Shown here in pieces: positions 8,378-17,520 of a stretch of DNA of 46,177 nt. Both the position numbers and the translations under genes were made by a program. Every line of letters begins with the position of its first letter. The first letter of the stretch is position 1. The notes under the pieces are model-generated. The model had not been told where the DNA came from. It did not search any database and saw nothing but the letters and a program-made list of their open reading frames with translations. The DNA is from an uncultured Bacteroidales bacterium (lineage in GTDB: Bacteria > Bacteroidota > Bacteroidia > Bacteroidales > Paludibacteraceae): contig CAKZZM010000165.1 of assembly GCA_937885465.1 (NCBI GenBank), forward strand, positions 1 to 46,177. The letters are read 5' to 3'.

Positions 8378-9007
8378 TTACTTGATCTTGCAGAAAAGCA
8401 GATTTTCTTTGTCCCCCATAGAGGCGGTGATGCAGTTGTTCTCTCTTACAATAAAAGGGGCTGCTTTCGAGGCGAGGAAGACAATATCTCCCTGCCGCAA
8501 GGTTAAAACATCGCTTATCTTGGCAATGACATCTTCAATTCTGTCAGTCAGGTGAAGAATGATCTTATCCGCTATTACCTCATCATTGGCAATATCTGAC
8601 ACCTTATTATGTTTATAGAAGGTGAAGCGACTCTTGTTATATGCCTCGCTGTGCGGGTTTTTACTCTCTAAATCAATATCTTTCACGAGGATCCATTCCC
8701 CTACGGGCTGAGAGTAGTCCATCGCCGTGGCGAGGGTTAGGTCAGTCTGCTCTCGATGCGCATTCTGAACCGTATCCCAATCTTCGATATGCAGCGAAGG
8801 TGCATAACTATCAATATATCGCCATGCGTACTGCGGGAGAATGTGCTTTCCCATGCGACCTATGCGAAAGGCTATGCAGGGGTGCACCGCTGCTCGTAGC
8901 ATATTCTCGGGCGAATAGAAAGGCTTACGACCATTGCGGAGCGACGAATCACTCTTCAGAATAATCTTTTCTATGCCTTCCCTGTATGCTAACCCTATTA
9001 TCTTCAT
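8378..9007 (-). CDS. Fumarylacetoacetate hydrolase (FAH)-like protein
   Basis: The 209-residue product begins MKIIGLAYREG. It ends with a segment (VLTLRQGDIVFLASKAAPFIV) laid out like the C-terminus of FAH-family proteins, where a conserved GD-I-F-G-TP stretch is found. Here the usual GTP is replaced by ASK. The metal-binding Glu-x-Glu typical of active FAH members is not obvious, so catalytic activity is doubtful. A FAH-family gene next to porU/porV is also seen in P. gingivalis, as I recall it. It is the first gene of the probable porU-porV transcription unit, with a good promoter just upstream. Confidence 0.55.
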   Translation of the reverse strand: MKIIGLAYREGIEKIILKSDSSLRNGRKPFYSPENMLRAAVHPCIAFRIGRMGKHILPQYAWRYIDSYAPSLHIEDWDTVQNAHREQTDLTLATAMDYSQPVGEWILVKDIDLESKNPHSEAYNKSRFTFYKHNKVSDIANDEVIADKIILHLTDRIEDVIAKISDVLTLRQGDIVFLASKAAPFIVRENNCITASMGDKENLLFCKIK

Positions 9008-9041
9008 AATTTAGCTGCTTAGCCTATATGCATAAGATTTG

Positions 9042-9072
9042 CAAAGTTAATATCTTTTTTTGAAATCCACAA
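9042..9072 (-). promoter_or_regulatory. Bacteroidetes-type promoter for the FAH-like/porU/porV unit
   Basis: Read on the minus strand: TTGT (9072-9069), 19 nt, then TAACTTTG (9049-9042), an exact TAnnTTTG -7 element. The gene starts 34 nt downstream. The same spacing is found at the other promoters listed here. Confidence 0.7.
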
Positions 9073-9179
9073 TGAAAAATTAAAAATTATGAATTTAAAA
9101 TTAAAATCTCAAATATTTTAGGGTTATCTCTCACGGATAATAAGGGCTATACTCGTCACCTGTGTTTCCGCACTCGTTA

Positions 9180-9797
9180 TTAACTCTTTCTCAGTTGTGT
9201 AGCGAGGGTGTAAATTGTTATTCCGGCGGCGACGCTGACATTGAGCGAGTGTTTTGTTCCGTACTGCGGAATCTCGAGGCAGGCATCCGCCATGTCCACC
9301 ACTTCCTGCTGCACGCCGAACACCTCGTGTCCGAGTATTATGGCATATCTCTCGTCGGGGCAGAGGCGGATATCGCTCATCATTATGCTGCCGTGCACTT
9401 GTTCTACGGCAAAAATCTTGTATCCTGCTTTTTTCAAGTCTCGGACGGCATCTCTCGTGTCGGCATAGTAGGCGTAGTCAACGGTCTTTTCCGCCCCGAG
9501 GGCGGTCTTGTGCACCTCGTCTGCCCAGCGTAGGGCAGGCTGCTCTGACATCGGCAGGTTCGCCGAGCGGCATGCCTGTGAAGCAGAGAGAGAGGATGCC
9601 GCGGCGGGCATAGGATGAGCGGTGATACCGCATAGATACACCTTCTCTAAGCGGAAGGCATCGGCGGTGCGGAAGACGGAGCCTACATTATGCATCGAAC
9701 GCACATTGTCTAAAACAACCACAAGCGGCAATTTAGCCGCTTTGTGGTACTGCTCGGCACTCAGCCGATGCATCTCTTGGATTGTTGTTTTCTTCAT
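9180..9797 (-). CDS. TrmH/SpoU-family RNA 2'-O-methyltransferase
   Basis: This SPOUT-fold enzyme uses S-adenosylmethionine to methylate a ribose in tRNA or rRNA. The N-terminal LDNVRSMHNVGSVFRTADAF, the middle AIILGHEVFGVQQEV and the C-terminal SLNVSVAAGITIYTLA are the three SpoU motifs. I chose the ATG at 9797. The upstream extension to 9833 is encoded by dispersed repeat DNA and is unlikely to be protein. Between GITAHPMP and EVHKTALGAE lie about 29 extra residues (AAASSLSASQACRS... to ...RWAD) where relatives have only a few. They are encoded by GC-rich DNA with two hairpins (9521-9538 and 9551-9566). The exact RNA target cannot be told from sequence. Confidence 0.88.
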   Translation of the reverse strand: MKKTTIQEMHRLSAEQYHKAAKLPLVVVLDNVRSMHNVGSVFRTADAFRLEKVYLCGITAHPMPAAASSLSASQACRSANLPMSEQPALRWADEVHKTALGAEKTVDYAYYADTRDAVRDLKKAGYKIFAVEQVHGSIMMSDIRLCPDERYAIILGHEVFGVQQEVVDMADACLEIPQYGTKHSLNVSVAAGITIYTLATQLRKS

Positions 9798-9809
9798 TAA
9801 TCTACCATT

Positions 9810-9892
9810 GAACGTTCGGAGACGCCGTAACAAAGTACGAAGTACGATGTACGATGTACAAAGGAGATGTACGTTCGGAGACGTTCTCCACT
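9810..9892. repeat. Family-1 hairpin repeats and GTAC-type repeats upstream of the TrmH gene
   Basis: A partial copy of the GAACGT-TCGGAG-ACGTTC repeat sits at 9810-9824 and a nearly full copy at 9870-9892. Between them is a run of related GTACGAAGTAC and GTACGATGTAC words (9831-9866). The same words recur inside the DUF4831 gene near 32860-32890. Confidence 0.8.
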
Positions 9893-9896
9893 ATTT

Positions 9897-12371
9897 TTAT
9901 AATCTTCTTCCCATGGCGTCATATACTCTGCCGTCGCGGATGATAAGCAGTCTGCCGTCGATAAGGCGTTTCTCTGCCTCGCTGCTTTTGTTGTTGAAGG
10001 CGGGTATATCATCCACATCTATTGATACATCGTAGTGGTCGGGTACGGCGGGAGGCGTGAGTTGTGTGCCCGTGAAGACCTTCACTTCGCCTGCGGCGAG
10101 CGTGTAGGTTGAGGAGGCGCGTGTGCCGCCTGCCAGGTAGTCGTACCAGGTGCCGGAGGGCAGAGTAACGCTTTGCGTGGTGGTAGCGGAGAAGTTACCG
10201 GCTACGAACACATTGCTGCCCCATTGTATCGTTCTCAGGACTTTGCCGCTGCTGATACTTGTGGATGTGGGGTTGCCCGCGAACACTTGCGGAAGCAGGC
10301 GTGTGCGCAGTTGTATGATTTGCCCCGTCTTTTGGTATGCCGCCATTCTCACACCGCCGTCGATGATCCACTGCTCGGGGCGGTGCTTCGGTTGCATCTT
10401 GGCTTCCTCATTGGCATATTTAGTTACGGTCTCGTTCCCGTATTCTTCAAGTCCGTCCTTACCCCATGTGCCGTCTGCCTTTTGGAACTTTGAATAGTCG
10501 AAGCCGAGTTCCTCGAAGTGGTAGAACAGTTGCGGACCGTTGAGAAGGGTGAGGAAGGCCATATTCAGAGGCACTCTTGCACAGCGGTCTGCCTCGCTAT
10601 TCTGAAGAGTGCCGGCACCCCATTGTTTAGCTTTGTAGAAGGGGCGTTCCTCATCGTGGTTGGTGCAGTACGACACATAGTTATCTTGGTTAGCCTTTGA
10701 GAAGTCGTCGCCGTCTTTGAGCCAGCCCATGGCGGTCTGCATATAGGCAGTGTTGGTGTTCTCCCAGCACATCATACCTTCGCTGACGAGCTGGGGACGG
10801 TCGCTACTCATATTAGTGCCCCAATGTTCGAGGATGAAGTATGCATCGCTTGCGGCTGCCTTGACACCATTGGTATAGTAGTCTTTGAGGTTAGTAACGG
10901 CGTTGTAACTCGGTCCGCAGAGACCGTGGCTGAGGTCCATACGATAACCGTCAACCTTATACTCCTCAATCCAATATTTCAACGCACGGATGAACATATT
11001 ATGCGCCGGAGCAAAGTCGTGGTTCCAGTCCTCATATACATTGTCGGGGTGGGGTGCACTGACGTTGAACCACGGGTTGAAGCGCAGTTCGGTCGTAGAG
11101 GCGTTCGATGAGGTGTATGGGTACAATTTATTCATCGGGTTAAGACCCGTAGCATGGTTGAACACCATATCAAGAATAACGGCGATGCCGCGTTTGTGAC
11201 ATTCGTCGATGAAGGTCTTAAGTTGTTCCGGTGAGCCGTAGGCGCGGTCAAGAGCGAAGTAGTGGTTAGGCGAGTAGCCCCAGTTGACGTTGCCGTCGAA
11301 CTCGGTCACCGGCATCAGTTCTACGGCGTTCACTCCGAGGTTTTGAATATAATCTAATCTGTCAAGCAGACCGGCGATGGAACGCTCTGCCGTGTGGTCG
11401 TATATCCATAACTCATAAATAACGAGGTTATTCTTATCGGGGCGTTGGAAGTTGAGAGTCTCCTGACTCCATTGGAAGGCGGGTTTGCCCGTCTGAATAA
11501 CTGTTACATAACCGCCGTCGGCACCGCGCAGGGGGTAGCCTATCAGCGACGGGTTAACGGTGCGGGGTTCCCATGAGTCATCGGGGTGGATAACCTTCTC
11601 TGAATAGAGGTCGCTTATCTGCTTCTTCACGCCGTCAGCGCGGACCACTGCATATTGGAAACGATATTCCTGCTGCGGAGTGAGTCCTGTCAGGCGAATC
11701 CAGAAGTAGTTGCCGTCGCGCTTGAGTTGGTAGTCGTTAGATAATTTCCAGTTGGTCATGTCGCCGATGAGGAAGACGTGCTGCGCGGGCTCTGTCTTAG
11801 AGGCAGCATAGGTGCAGAGAGTAACGGCGGTAGGGTCGTTGCTGTCGTAGTAGATACCCATGTCTATGCCGGTGGGACGAGCCTCTGTGGTAACGGCAGC
11901 AGGGGTGAAACCATCCCATATATCATCCGATACATTCTCTTCGCCGAGGAAGATAAGGATATCGCCGCCTTGTGCCGTTTTGCCTTCTTTCGTTCCGTTA
12001 GGACCATCGTGGAAAACGAAGGCAAGTGCCTCAATATCAGTCGTTGTCGGTACATTATAAAAGGTATAGATGTTGGGAATGGTCAATTCCCACTTCCCCC
12101 CATTTTTGGTAAGCTGCGGCTGATTGGCTTTGCGCCACTCGCCTACCACATTCTTCCAATCGCTATTGCTCTTTGAGTCGGAGGTGATGATACCCGTGTG
12201 AGCATAGCAGACGGTGGCAGTGGACATGGCACCGTTGCCCAACGAGGGATCATAACTGATGATAACTTGACCGGTGTAACCCTTTTCGATAACGGAAGGA
12301 GTAGTCGTTACCTGAGAAAATGCAAATAACGCTGACAGGGCGCTAATTACAAAAAATAATGTGCGTTTCAT
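9897..12371 (-). CDS. Secreted GH13 alpha-glucan-active enzyme with C-terminal tag
   Basis: The start ATG at 12371 gives a clean signal peptide (LFFVISALSALFAFS). The ATG 18 codons upstream would put the promoter inside the gene. Numbered from 12371, an E-set/CBM48-like domain is near 195-275 (HVFLIGDMTNW) and the GH13 barrel starts near 315 (LVIYELWIYD). Region I is DMVFNH. The nucleophile is D479 in GYRMDLSH, the acid/base is E515 in ILEHWG, and the third acid is D573 in TNHDEE. This suggests cleavage or transfer of alpha-1,4/1,6-glucans; the exact subfamily is uncertain. The last residues, RLIDGRLLIIRDGRVYDAMG, form a short tag shared with two other secreted proteins here. It has its own promoter and lies behind a strong terminator. 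Confidence 0.88.
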   Translation of the reverse strand: MKRTLFFVISALSALFAFSQVTTTPSVIEKGYTGQVIISYDPSLGNGAMSTATVCYAHTGIITSDSKSNSDWKNVVGEWRKANQPQLTKNGGKWELTIPNIYTFYNVPTTTDIEALAFVFHDGPNGTKEGKTAQGGDILIFLGEENVSDDIWDGFTPAAVTTEARPTGIDMGIYYDSNDPTAVTLCTYAASKTEPAQHVFLIGDMTNWKLSNDYQLKRDGNYFWIRLTGLTPQQEYRFQYAVVRADGVKKQISDLYSEKVIHPDDSWEPRTVNPSLIGYPLRGADGGYVTVIQTGKPAFQWSQETLNFQRPDKNNLVIYELWIYDHTAERSIAGLLDRLDYIQNLGVNAVELMPVTEFDGNVNWGYSPNHYFALDRAYGSPEQLKTFIDECHKRGIAVILDMVFNHATGLNPMNKLYPYTSSNASTTELRFNPWFNVSAPHPDNVYEDWNHDFAPAHNMFIRALKYWIEEYKVDGYRMDLSHGLCGPSYNAVTNLKDYYTNGVKAAASDAYFILEHWGTNMSSDRPQLVSEGMMCWENTNTAYMQTAMGWLKDGDDFSKANQDNYVSYCTNHDEERPFYKAKQWGAGTLQNSEADRCARVPLNMAFLTLLNGPQLFYHFEELGFDYSKFQKADGTWGKDGLEEYGNETVTKYANEEAKMQPKHRPEQWIIDGGVRMAAYQKTGQIIQLRTRLLPQVFAGNPTSTSISSGKVLRTIQWGSNVFVAGNFSATTTQSVTLPSGTWYDYLAGGTRASSTYTLAAGEVKVFTGTQLTPPAVPDHYDVSIDVDDIPAFNNKSSEAEKRLIDGRLLIIRDGRVYDAMGRRL

Positions 12372-12394
12372 AGTTATTGAATTTTGTAATTGCA

Positions 12395-12425
12395 CAAAGT
12401 TACAATTTTTTGAGTATATATGCAA
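12395..12425 (-). promoter_or_regulatory. Promoter of the 9897-12371 GH13 gene
   Basis: On the minus strand: TTGC (12425-12422), 19 nt, TAACTTTG (12402-12395). The start codon is 23 nt further on. The -33 element lies only 10 bp after the preceding terminator. Confidence 0.7.
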
Positions 12426-12435
12426 GGAATTATAA

Positions 12436-12472
12436 AAAAAAGATATGGCAGCGACGCTGCCATATCTTTTTT
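12436..12472 (-). terminator. Strong Rho-independent terminator after the 1591-residue protein gene
   Basis: A perfect inverted repeat has the core GGCAGC-GAC-GCTGCC, extended by ATATC/GATAT and flanked by A and T runs on the two sides. The arms are 17 bp (12436-12452 and 12456-12472). It is symmetrical and could stop transcription from both directions, but the gene it serves is the one ending at 12517. Confidence 0.9.
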
Positions 12473-12516
12473 CGTAAGATTTTCTAAATTTTATAGATCT
12501 AAACTTTCAGAATTTT

Positions 12517-15500
12517 CTATAACTTCAGACTCTTCTTACCTTTCATGATGATGATGCCGCGGTAGGTCTCGTCAACCGGTTGACCGAGAACATTGAACAT
12601 CATCTTGCCTTCGGCTGCCTTCACATCCTCCAGATTGATAGCGGTCTGCTTTGCAACAAAGATGTAGTCGGCATCCTGCTCAAGGTGGAAGTAGAAGTCG
12701 TAAGTGCCTGCTTCGGTAACTACATACTTGCCATCCTCTACAACAAAGCGATAACTATCGTTGCTGTTGTAGTTCTCTATTACCCAACCGGCCTCGTAGG
12801 TTGCATCATACAGTTGGATGGTCTGACCGATCTCGAGTACCTGACCGACAACCATCAGTTCTGACTCGTTAGCAGGATTGATGTTGGCTGCCACGAACTG
12901 CTCATCGATCATCAAGCCGTATTGCGATTGCTGTATCGGATCCGGCTCAGGCATTACAACACTAACCGAAAGATGATCCTCTTCTACCACTACTGTAAAT
13001 ACATAGTCGCCTGCCTTTGTCATCTGAAGGCCGATATTGTATTCGTCGTTGCCGGTATAGATGTTCCAGTCGGTGCTGGAGCCGTAGGTCATCTCAGCCC
13101 AATTTCTGACGCCGTACCATATCTGCTCGCCTTCTACAACGCGAACGACCTTGAATTCATAGTAGTTGTACTCGTTTTCTGCCAAAGCGATAGTGGCGGT
13201 GAGGTCATCGCCCGTGAGAGCTACCATGCCGTCTGCCCAATCGGTCATCGAACCTGCGATATAGTAGCCGTCATCCGGTAATTCAGGAGCAACATATTCT
13301 GCTACAAGAACAACATTAAGGGCTTTGGTTATGTAGTTATACTCGAAGCGAACGGTGTCGCCCAATGATACTTCGTCAGCACCTGCAACATAGTCCATCG
13401 GATACCATACGCTACCTTCGTCAGATGACATGGTATTCAAATTAGCACCGCTTTCGCCCCATATATCAACGTAGGTGTATTTGTCTTCATCCTCGTTGTA
13501 GGTCATCTGTGCCCAAGTCCAACCGTTGCCGGCATGCTTGATGAAGAAGTCGGTAGTCGTCGGGTCGATTATAGGCTCGTCGTTAACGATCTCAGGTATC
13601 TCGTCAAGACTGCTGTACCACAGGCTGTCGCAGTAGATCATACCATCGTGAATTTCGAGATCGTCAGTCTGGTCAGGAACACGGTTGAAGATACACATAT
13701 TGTAGCCGATAGCAGCACTGAAGGTGTAGGTGTAGATATCGTAACCCTGTACTTGCTCGTCAGACTTAGTCATCTCAACACCCGGCCATGAGGTACCTTC
13801 CAGAGTTATACCGTTCCACAGGTGAACATTAACGCTGCCCCAGTTCTTCGTATCGACGAACGATATGGTAATATCTGCTTCAAGAGCAGGTATGGCATCT
13901 AAGGAAGCGTACCATGAGTTGTTATAGAAGAACGGTGTATCTTCGTCCCAAATGAGGTTAGCAGTCTGTTCGCCGTCGTTATTGTTGAAGATAATAGTCA
14001 CATACTTAGCGGGGAACTTGTAAGCATATACATCAAATCCGTTAGCCTGTTCATCAGTAGAAAGCATTGCTTCACCCGGCCATTGGGCGTTTTGTATCAC
14101 TCCCTCATCATCCTCGGTGTAGGCGTATGCATATACTGCTTCCCACTCAACAGTGTTGACGAAGTAAATGGTTACTGAGTCTTCCGGTTCGGGAACCTCA
14201 TAGAAGAAGTTACCGCTGACGGTGAAGACGGAGTCGTTGTAAACGACTGTTACATCGCCTGCCTCTGCGAGGGTGAAGATGATGTTGCGGTCGTTGTCGG
14301 TACTGAGTCCGTCTGCTGCTTCGGTCAGCTGATCGAAGCCTGCGACAGAACCCTCCCAAGTGCCTTCGGGCACAACCTTCATTGCGTAGGTGCCGGCAGG
14401 CATGTCAACGAAGACGAAGGTGTCTTGCTCAACCTTGATGGCGTTAGCCCACCATTCGTGGTCTTTATCAACGCCTGCTGCTACAACGAGAGCAGAGTCA
14501 CCGGTGATATAATACTTAGCGGGAACCTCAGGAACATATACATCCCAAGTACCTACTGAATAGATATCTTCTCCCCAATCTGTTACGGTGAAGGTGCGGC
14601 CTACGAAGTCGATAGAATCAGTATCGATGCGGTTCCAGATAACATTCGTTTCGTTGTCTCCCGGCCAACGCGGCACTTGTGTCTCGCCGTTGAAGCGTAC
14701 GAAGATGATATGATCTGCTTTCTCGTTCACTTGTGCGGTAAGCGTGTCGCCTTCGCCTGCGAAGAAATTGGTCCATTCGCCGCTAAGATTTTCGCCCCAT
14801 ATCCATGCTGCCATCTTGGCATCAGCCTCAGCCCATACGCCCGGAACGAGGTTAAAGTCAGCATATACGGGAACTTCGTAGAAGAAGTTACCGCTGACGG
14901 TGAAGACGGAGTCGTTGTAAACGACTGTTACATCGCCTGCCTCTTTGAGGGTGAAGATGATGTTGTTGTCATCGCCCTCACTGAGACCGTCTGCCACTTC
15001 GGTAAGATCGGAGAAGCCGATGGTGTTATCCCAAGTGCCGTCAAGTGAAAGGCGGAATTTATATTCGCCTGCTGCAAGATCTTCGAATACATAAGTGTCG
15101 CTCTTAGCGCCTACTGTTGCAGGGTCCCAACTACCCATTACCGCGGAATCGCCGACGATGTAGTATCTAATGGTGTCGTCTGCGCAAACACCTGCGCCGA
15201 TATACAACTTGTCGTCGCCTGACTTCATCTTTATGTAAAGGTCGAAGCAGCCGGTGGTGTCAATAGTAGCGGCGTTGACACCCATCGTGAAGTGCTCTGA
15301 CATACCGCCGTCTTCGATAGTCGGCATCCATGCTGCGCCGCAGCTGGTGTTGACAACCTCAATGCTGTCATTCTTGGTGAGACTCAGGTAGGCAACATAC
15401 TGTGTGTAACCGTCGAACTCCTCGCCTGCTATGGTCTCTACAAGCTCGGTGCCGTTGATGCGGATAGCGTAAGGACCGTCCTCGCACTCTACGTAACCGG

Positions 15501-17292
15501 CTTCTGTATATTTGATACCGGAGAGTTTGATTGTGGTACCCTTGGCGGATACGGTATAGACGTGGTCTTTGGTGAGCGAGAGTTTCTTGGTAACAAGGAG
15601 ATAGCCGTTTGTCGTGGTAGAATCAACTACGGTGAATGTTCCGCTCATCTGTTGGGAAACAGATGCTTGGTCAAATACGATAAGATCTTTGCTATCGTTT
15701 TGTACTTTGTTACCTTCCTGACGGCAATAGTAGAGCGTTACGTCCACATCGTCGTTAGCTGTCAGTACAAGAGAGGTGCTTCCGCTTTGCTCCGTACCAT
15801 TGAGGTTGTTGTTGGACGGATAAGCAGCGTTGCGGACTTGTATAGTGTGTGTGAAAGCTTCTGAGCCGTAGGTGTATGTAGCTCCACCCACTGTGGTGCC
15901 GTACACACCGGCAACTTTTATGAGACTGTTGTTTACATAAACAGAGCCTGCTGTATTTGGTGTCTCGGCGACAACCTTCCAAATACCATAGGTTACTTCT
16001 TCTAAAGGAGCGTCAGGGAAGTCAATACCTAAAGAGTCGTTGGCGAATGTCCAAACGAAGGTATATGTACCGTCCACATCAGCCGTTAGCTTGAGGTTTT
16101 CTGAAGCATCGTCGGTAACACCTGCCACACCGGTCCATTCGCGGTGCAGACCATATGCCGTGCCGTTGTTGGCTTTGGTCTTCCATGAGCCGTTTTTAAT
16201 AATCTTGAACTCATAGTCGCCTGCTTCTAACTCAACCTCATAAGATGCGGTAAGTTCATCGTCAGAGGCGGTCATGGCGTTAAGTACCCATGCATCGTTC
16301 TCTACGTCCCATGCACCGGCAATCTGCATTACAGGGAGAGTCTCAACGGGCTCCTCGCCATACACAGACCATTCGCCTTCTACGCCGGGGTTACCCCAAA
16401 CGGCAGTAGTGGAAGTGATGGTGTAAAGGTCTTTGTCGGCAGGTATAGTGAGATCTGCGGTTTTGGCACCCCAGTCTGCAATGTCACCGGAAGCATTTAC
16501 GCGGGTGAAGATGATGTGCTCATAGAGAGCTGTGTCGATGTCTGCTTTCCAGAGGTCGGTCTCGTCTTCCACAGCGGTCATGCGAACACCGGGCCAAGCA
16601 GCGTTCTGAACGCCTCCGTCAGCATAAGCATAGATACCTACAGCCGCGCCGTCAGTTTTCCACCAGTCCTGAGCCACCTTGCAGTAAACGGTCTTAACGG
16701 TAGAAGGGGTCTCGCCGCCTTGTTCGGAAGTTTTTAGTACATAGAACGTTAGGGCAGCCCCTTTGTAATTAGTGGCATTTTCGGTGTTGTAAGTTCTCCA
16801 GTCAGAACCATTATTGTCGTATGGTCCTACATAACGTGTACCGGTTGAAACTTTAAGTAAATAGCCTAAATCACCCATGACAAATTCGTCATTAGAGGAA
16901 TCGGCATTACCGATACGTAAACCGGTGTTAGTACTTAGTCCGGTCAAATACATGCGAACATCATCACTACCTTCTTGATAGAATTTCCATGTAGATGTTT
17001 GCTTTTTTACCGTCCATGCTAAATCTTGCAAGGTATGACCTGTTGGAGCCGTAATGGTTGTAAGTTCATCCGTCGTTGAAATCTCACAAATTACCTTTGC
17101 CGGATTGGAAGTGGTGGTGGTTGATGGCAATGCTACGTTTGAAGCCTGAGTCGAATTGCTGATAATAATCACTGTAGATCCATCAGCAATGTCCGCCAAC
17201 TCCTTTGCCTCCCATGTGGGGGACTCTGGTAAAGTTGCCATCATGCTTGCTGCAAAAAAGATCGCAGCAAAGAAAGAAAGGAATTTCTTCAT
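12517..17292 (-). CDS. Giant secreted multi-module starch-binding-like protein
   Basis: The 1591 residues follow a signal peptide and have no catalytic domain I can see. Modules in order: an unassigned N-terminal region (20-195); a CBM26-like module (200-312, AAWPGVRM); a SusE/F-like Ig domain (318-428); a YAIRINGTEL-type module (607-703). Next come an X25-pullulanase-like module (710-803, LAAGEYKFRLSLDGTWD), a CBM-like module (809-920) and a second X25-like module (926-1027). Two CBM26-like modules follow (1040-1133, 1141-1230; both have WPG), then an unassigned domain (1247-1335), a SusE/F-like domain (1342-1447) and a second YGLMID-type module (1457-1549). The C-terminal tag ends it (MMFNVLGQPVDETYRGIIIM). 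It probably gathers alpha-glucan at the cell surface or in a secreted complex. Two stretches of its DNA are identical over about 67 bp, suggesting recent module duplication. Confidence 0.8.
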   Translation of the reverse strand: MKKFLSFFAAIFFAASMMATLPESPTWEAKELADIADGSTVIIISNSTQASNVALPSTTTTSNPAKVICEISTTDELTTITAPTGHTLQDLAWTVKKQTSTWKFYQEGSDDVRMYLTGLSTNTGLRIGNADSSNDEFVMGDLGYLLKVSTGTRYVGPYDNNGSDWRTYNTENATNYKGAALTFYVLKTSEQGGETPSTVKTVYCKVAQDWWKTDGAAVGIYAYADGGVQNAAWPGVRMTAVEDETDLWKADIDTALYEHIIFTRVNASGDIADWGAKTADLTIPADKDLYTITSTTAVWGNPGVEGEWSVYGEEPVETLPVMQIAGAWDVENDAWVLNAMTASDDELTASYEVELEAGDYEFKIIKNGSWKTKANNGTAYGLHREWTGVAGVTDDASENLKLTADVDGTYTFVWTFANDSLGIDFPDAPLEEVTYGIWKVVAETPNTAGSVYVNNSLIKVAGVYGTTVGGATYTYGSEAFTHTIQVRNAAYPSNNNLNGTEQSGSTSLVLTANDDVDVTLYYCRQEGNKVQNDSKDLIVFDQASVSQQMSGTFTVVDSTTTNGYLLVTKKLSLTKDHVYTVSAKGTTIKLSGIKYTEAGYVECEDGPYAIRINGTELVETIAGEEFDGYTQYVAYLSLTKNDSIEVVNTSCGAAWMPTIEDGGMSEHFTMGVNAATIDTTGCFDLYIKMKSGDDKLYIGAGVCADDTIRYYIVGDSAVMGSWDPATVGAKSDTYVFEDLAAGEYKFRLSLDGTWDNTIGFSDLTEVADGLSEGDDNNIIFTLKEAGDVTVVYNDSVFTVSGNFFYEVPVYADFNLVPGVWAEADAKMAAWIWGENLSGEWTNFFAGEGDTLTAQVNEKADHIIFVRFNGETQVPRWPGDNETNVIWNRIDTDSIDFVGRTFTVTDWGEDIYSVGTWDVYVPEVPAKYYITGDSALVVAAGVDKDHEWWANAIKVEQDTFVFVDMPAGTYAMKVVPEGTWEGSVAGFDQLTEAADGLSTDNDRNIIFTLAEAGDVTVVYNDSVFTVSGNFFYEVPEPEDSVTIYFVNTVEWEAVYAYAYTEDDEGVIQNAQWPGEAMLSTDEQANGFDVYAYKFPAKYVTIIFNNNDGEQTANLIWDEDTPFFYNNSWYASLDAIPALEADITISFVDTKNWGSVNVHLWNGITLEGTSWPGVEMTKSDEQVQGYDIYTYTFSAAIGYNMCIFNRVPDQTDDLEIHDGMIYCDSLWYSSLDEIPEIVNDEPIIDPTTTDFFIKHAGNGWTWAQMTYNEDEDKYTYVDIWGESGANLNTMSSDEGSVWYPMDYVAGADEVSLGDTVRFEYNYITKALNVVLVAEYVAPELPDDGYYIAGSMTDWADGMVALTGDDLTATIALAENEYNYYEFKVVRVVEGEQIWYGVRNWAEMTYGSSTDWNIYTGNDEYNIGLQMTKAGDYVFTVVVEEDHLSVSVVMPEPDPIQQSQYGLMIDEQFVAANINPANESELMVVGQVLEIGQTIQLYDATYEAGWVIENYNSNDSYRFVVEDGKYVVTEAGTYDFYFHLEQDADYIFVAKQTAINLEDVKAAEGKMMFNVLGQPVDETYRGIIIMKGKKSLKL

Positions 17293-17419
17293 GATACTTT
17301 GATTTTGTTTGTTAATAATATTGTTTGAATAAAAAGTATTGTTTGTTATACTTTATTTCTTTTGATATATGTTTGGTGCTTGAGAAAATTTTGGTGTTTG
17401 AAAGACGCTCGAGAAGAGT

Positions 17420-17479
17420 GTCTCTACCGTGTTGAAAACGTTGTCTGCCTCCGGTAGAGACGGTGTTTTTCACCGTCTC
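17420..17479. repeat. Nested inverted repeats in the spacer before the 1591-residue gene
   Basis: GTCTCTACCG (17420-17429) pairs with CGGTAGAGAC (17452-17461). The second arm also begins a 9-bp stem GAGACGGTG-TTTTT-CACCGTCTC (17457-17479). There is no T-run in the minus direction, so it does not look like a terminator. The word CGGTAGAGAC also spans the stop codon of the first gene (915-924). Confidence 0.75.
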
Positions 17480-17520
17480 TCTAATGGATTCCGTCTCTTA
17501 CACTTAACAAATACATCTCT

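Noticed and set aside
9798..9833. Longer N-terminus for the TrmH-type methyltransferase
   Set aside because: The extra residues (LRRLRTFNG) are encoded by a dispersed repeat, and the ATG at 9797 gives the normal family start.
12372..12425. Upstream start for the GH13 enzyme
   Set aside because: It would include the promoter and put polar residues before the signal peptide; the ATG at 12371 fits much better.
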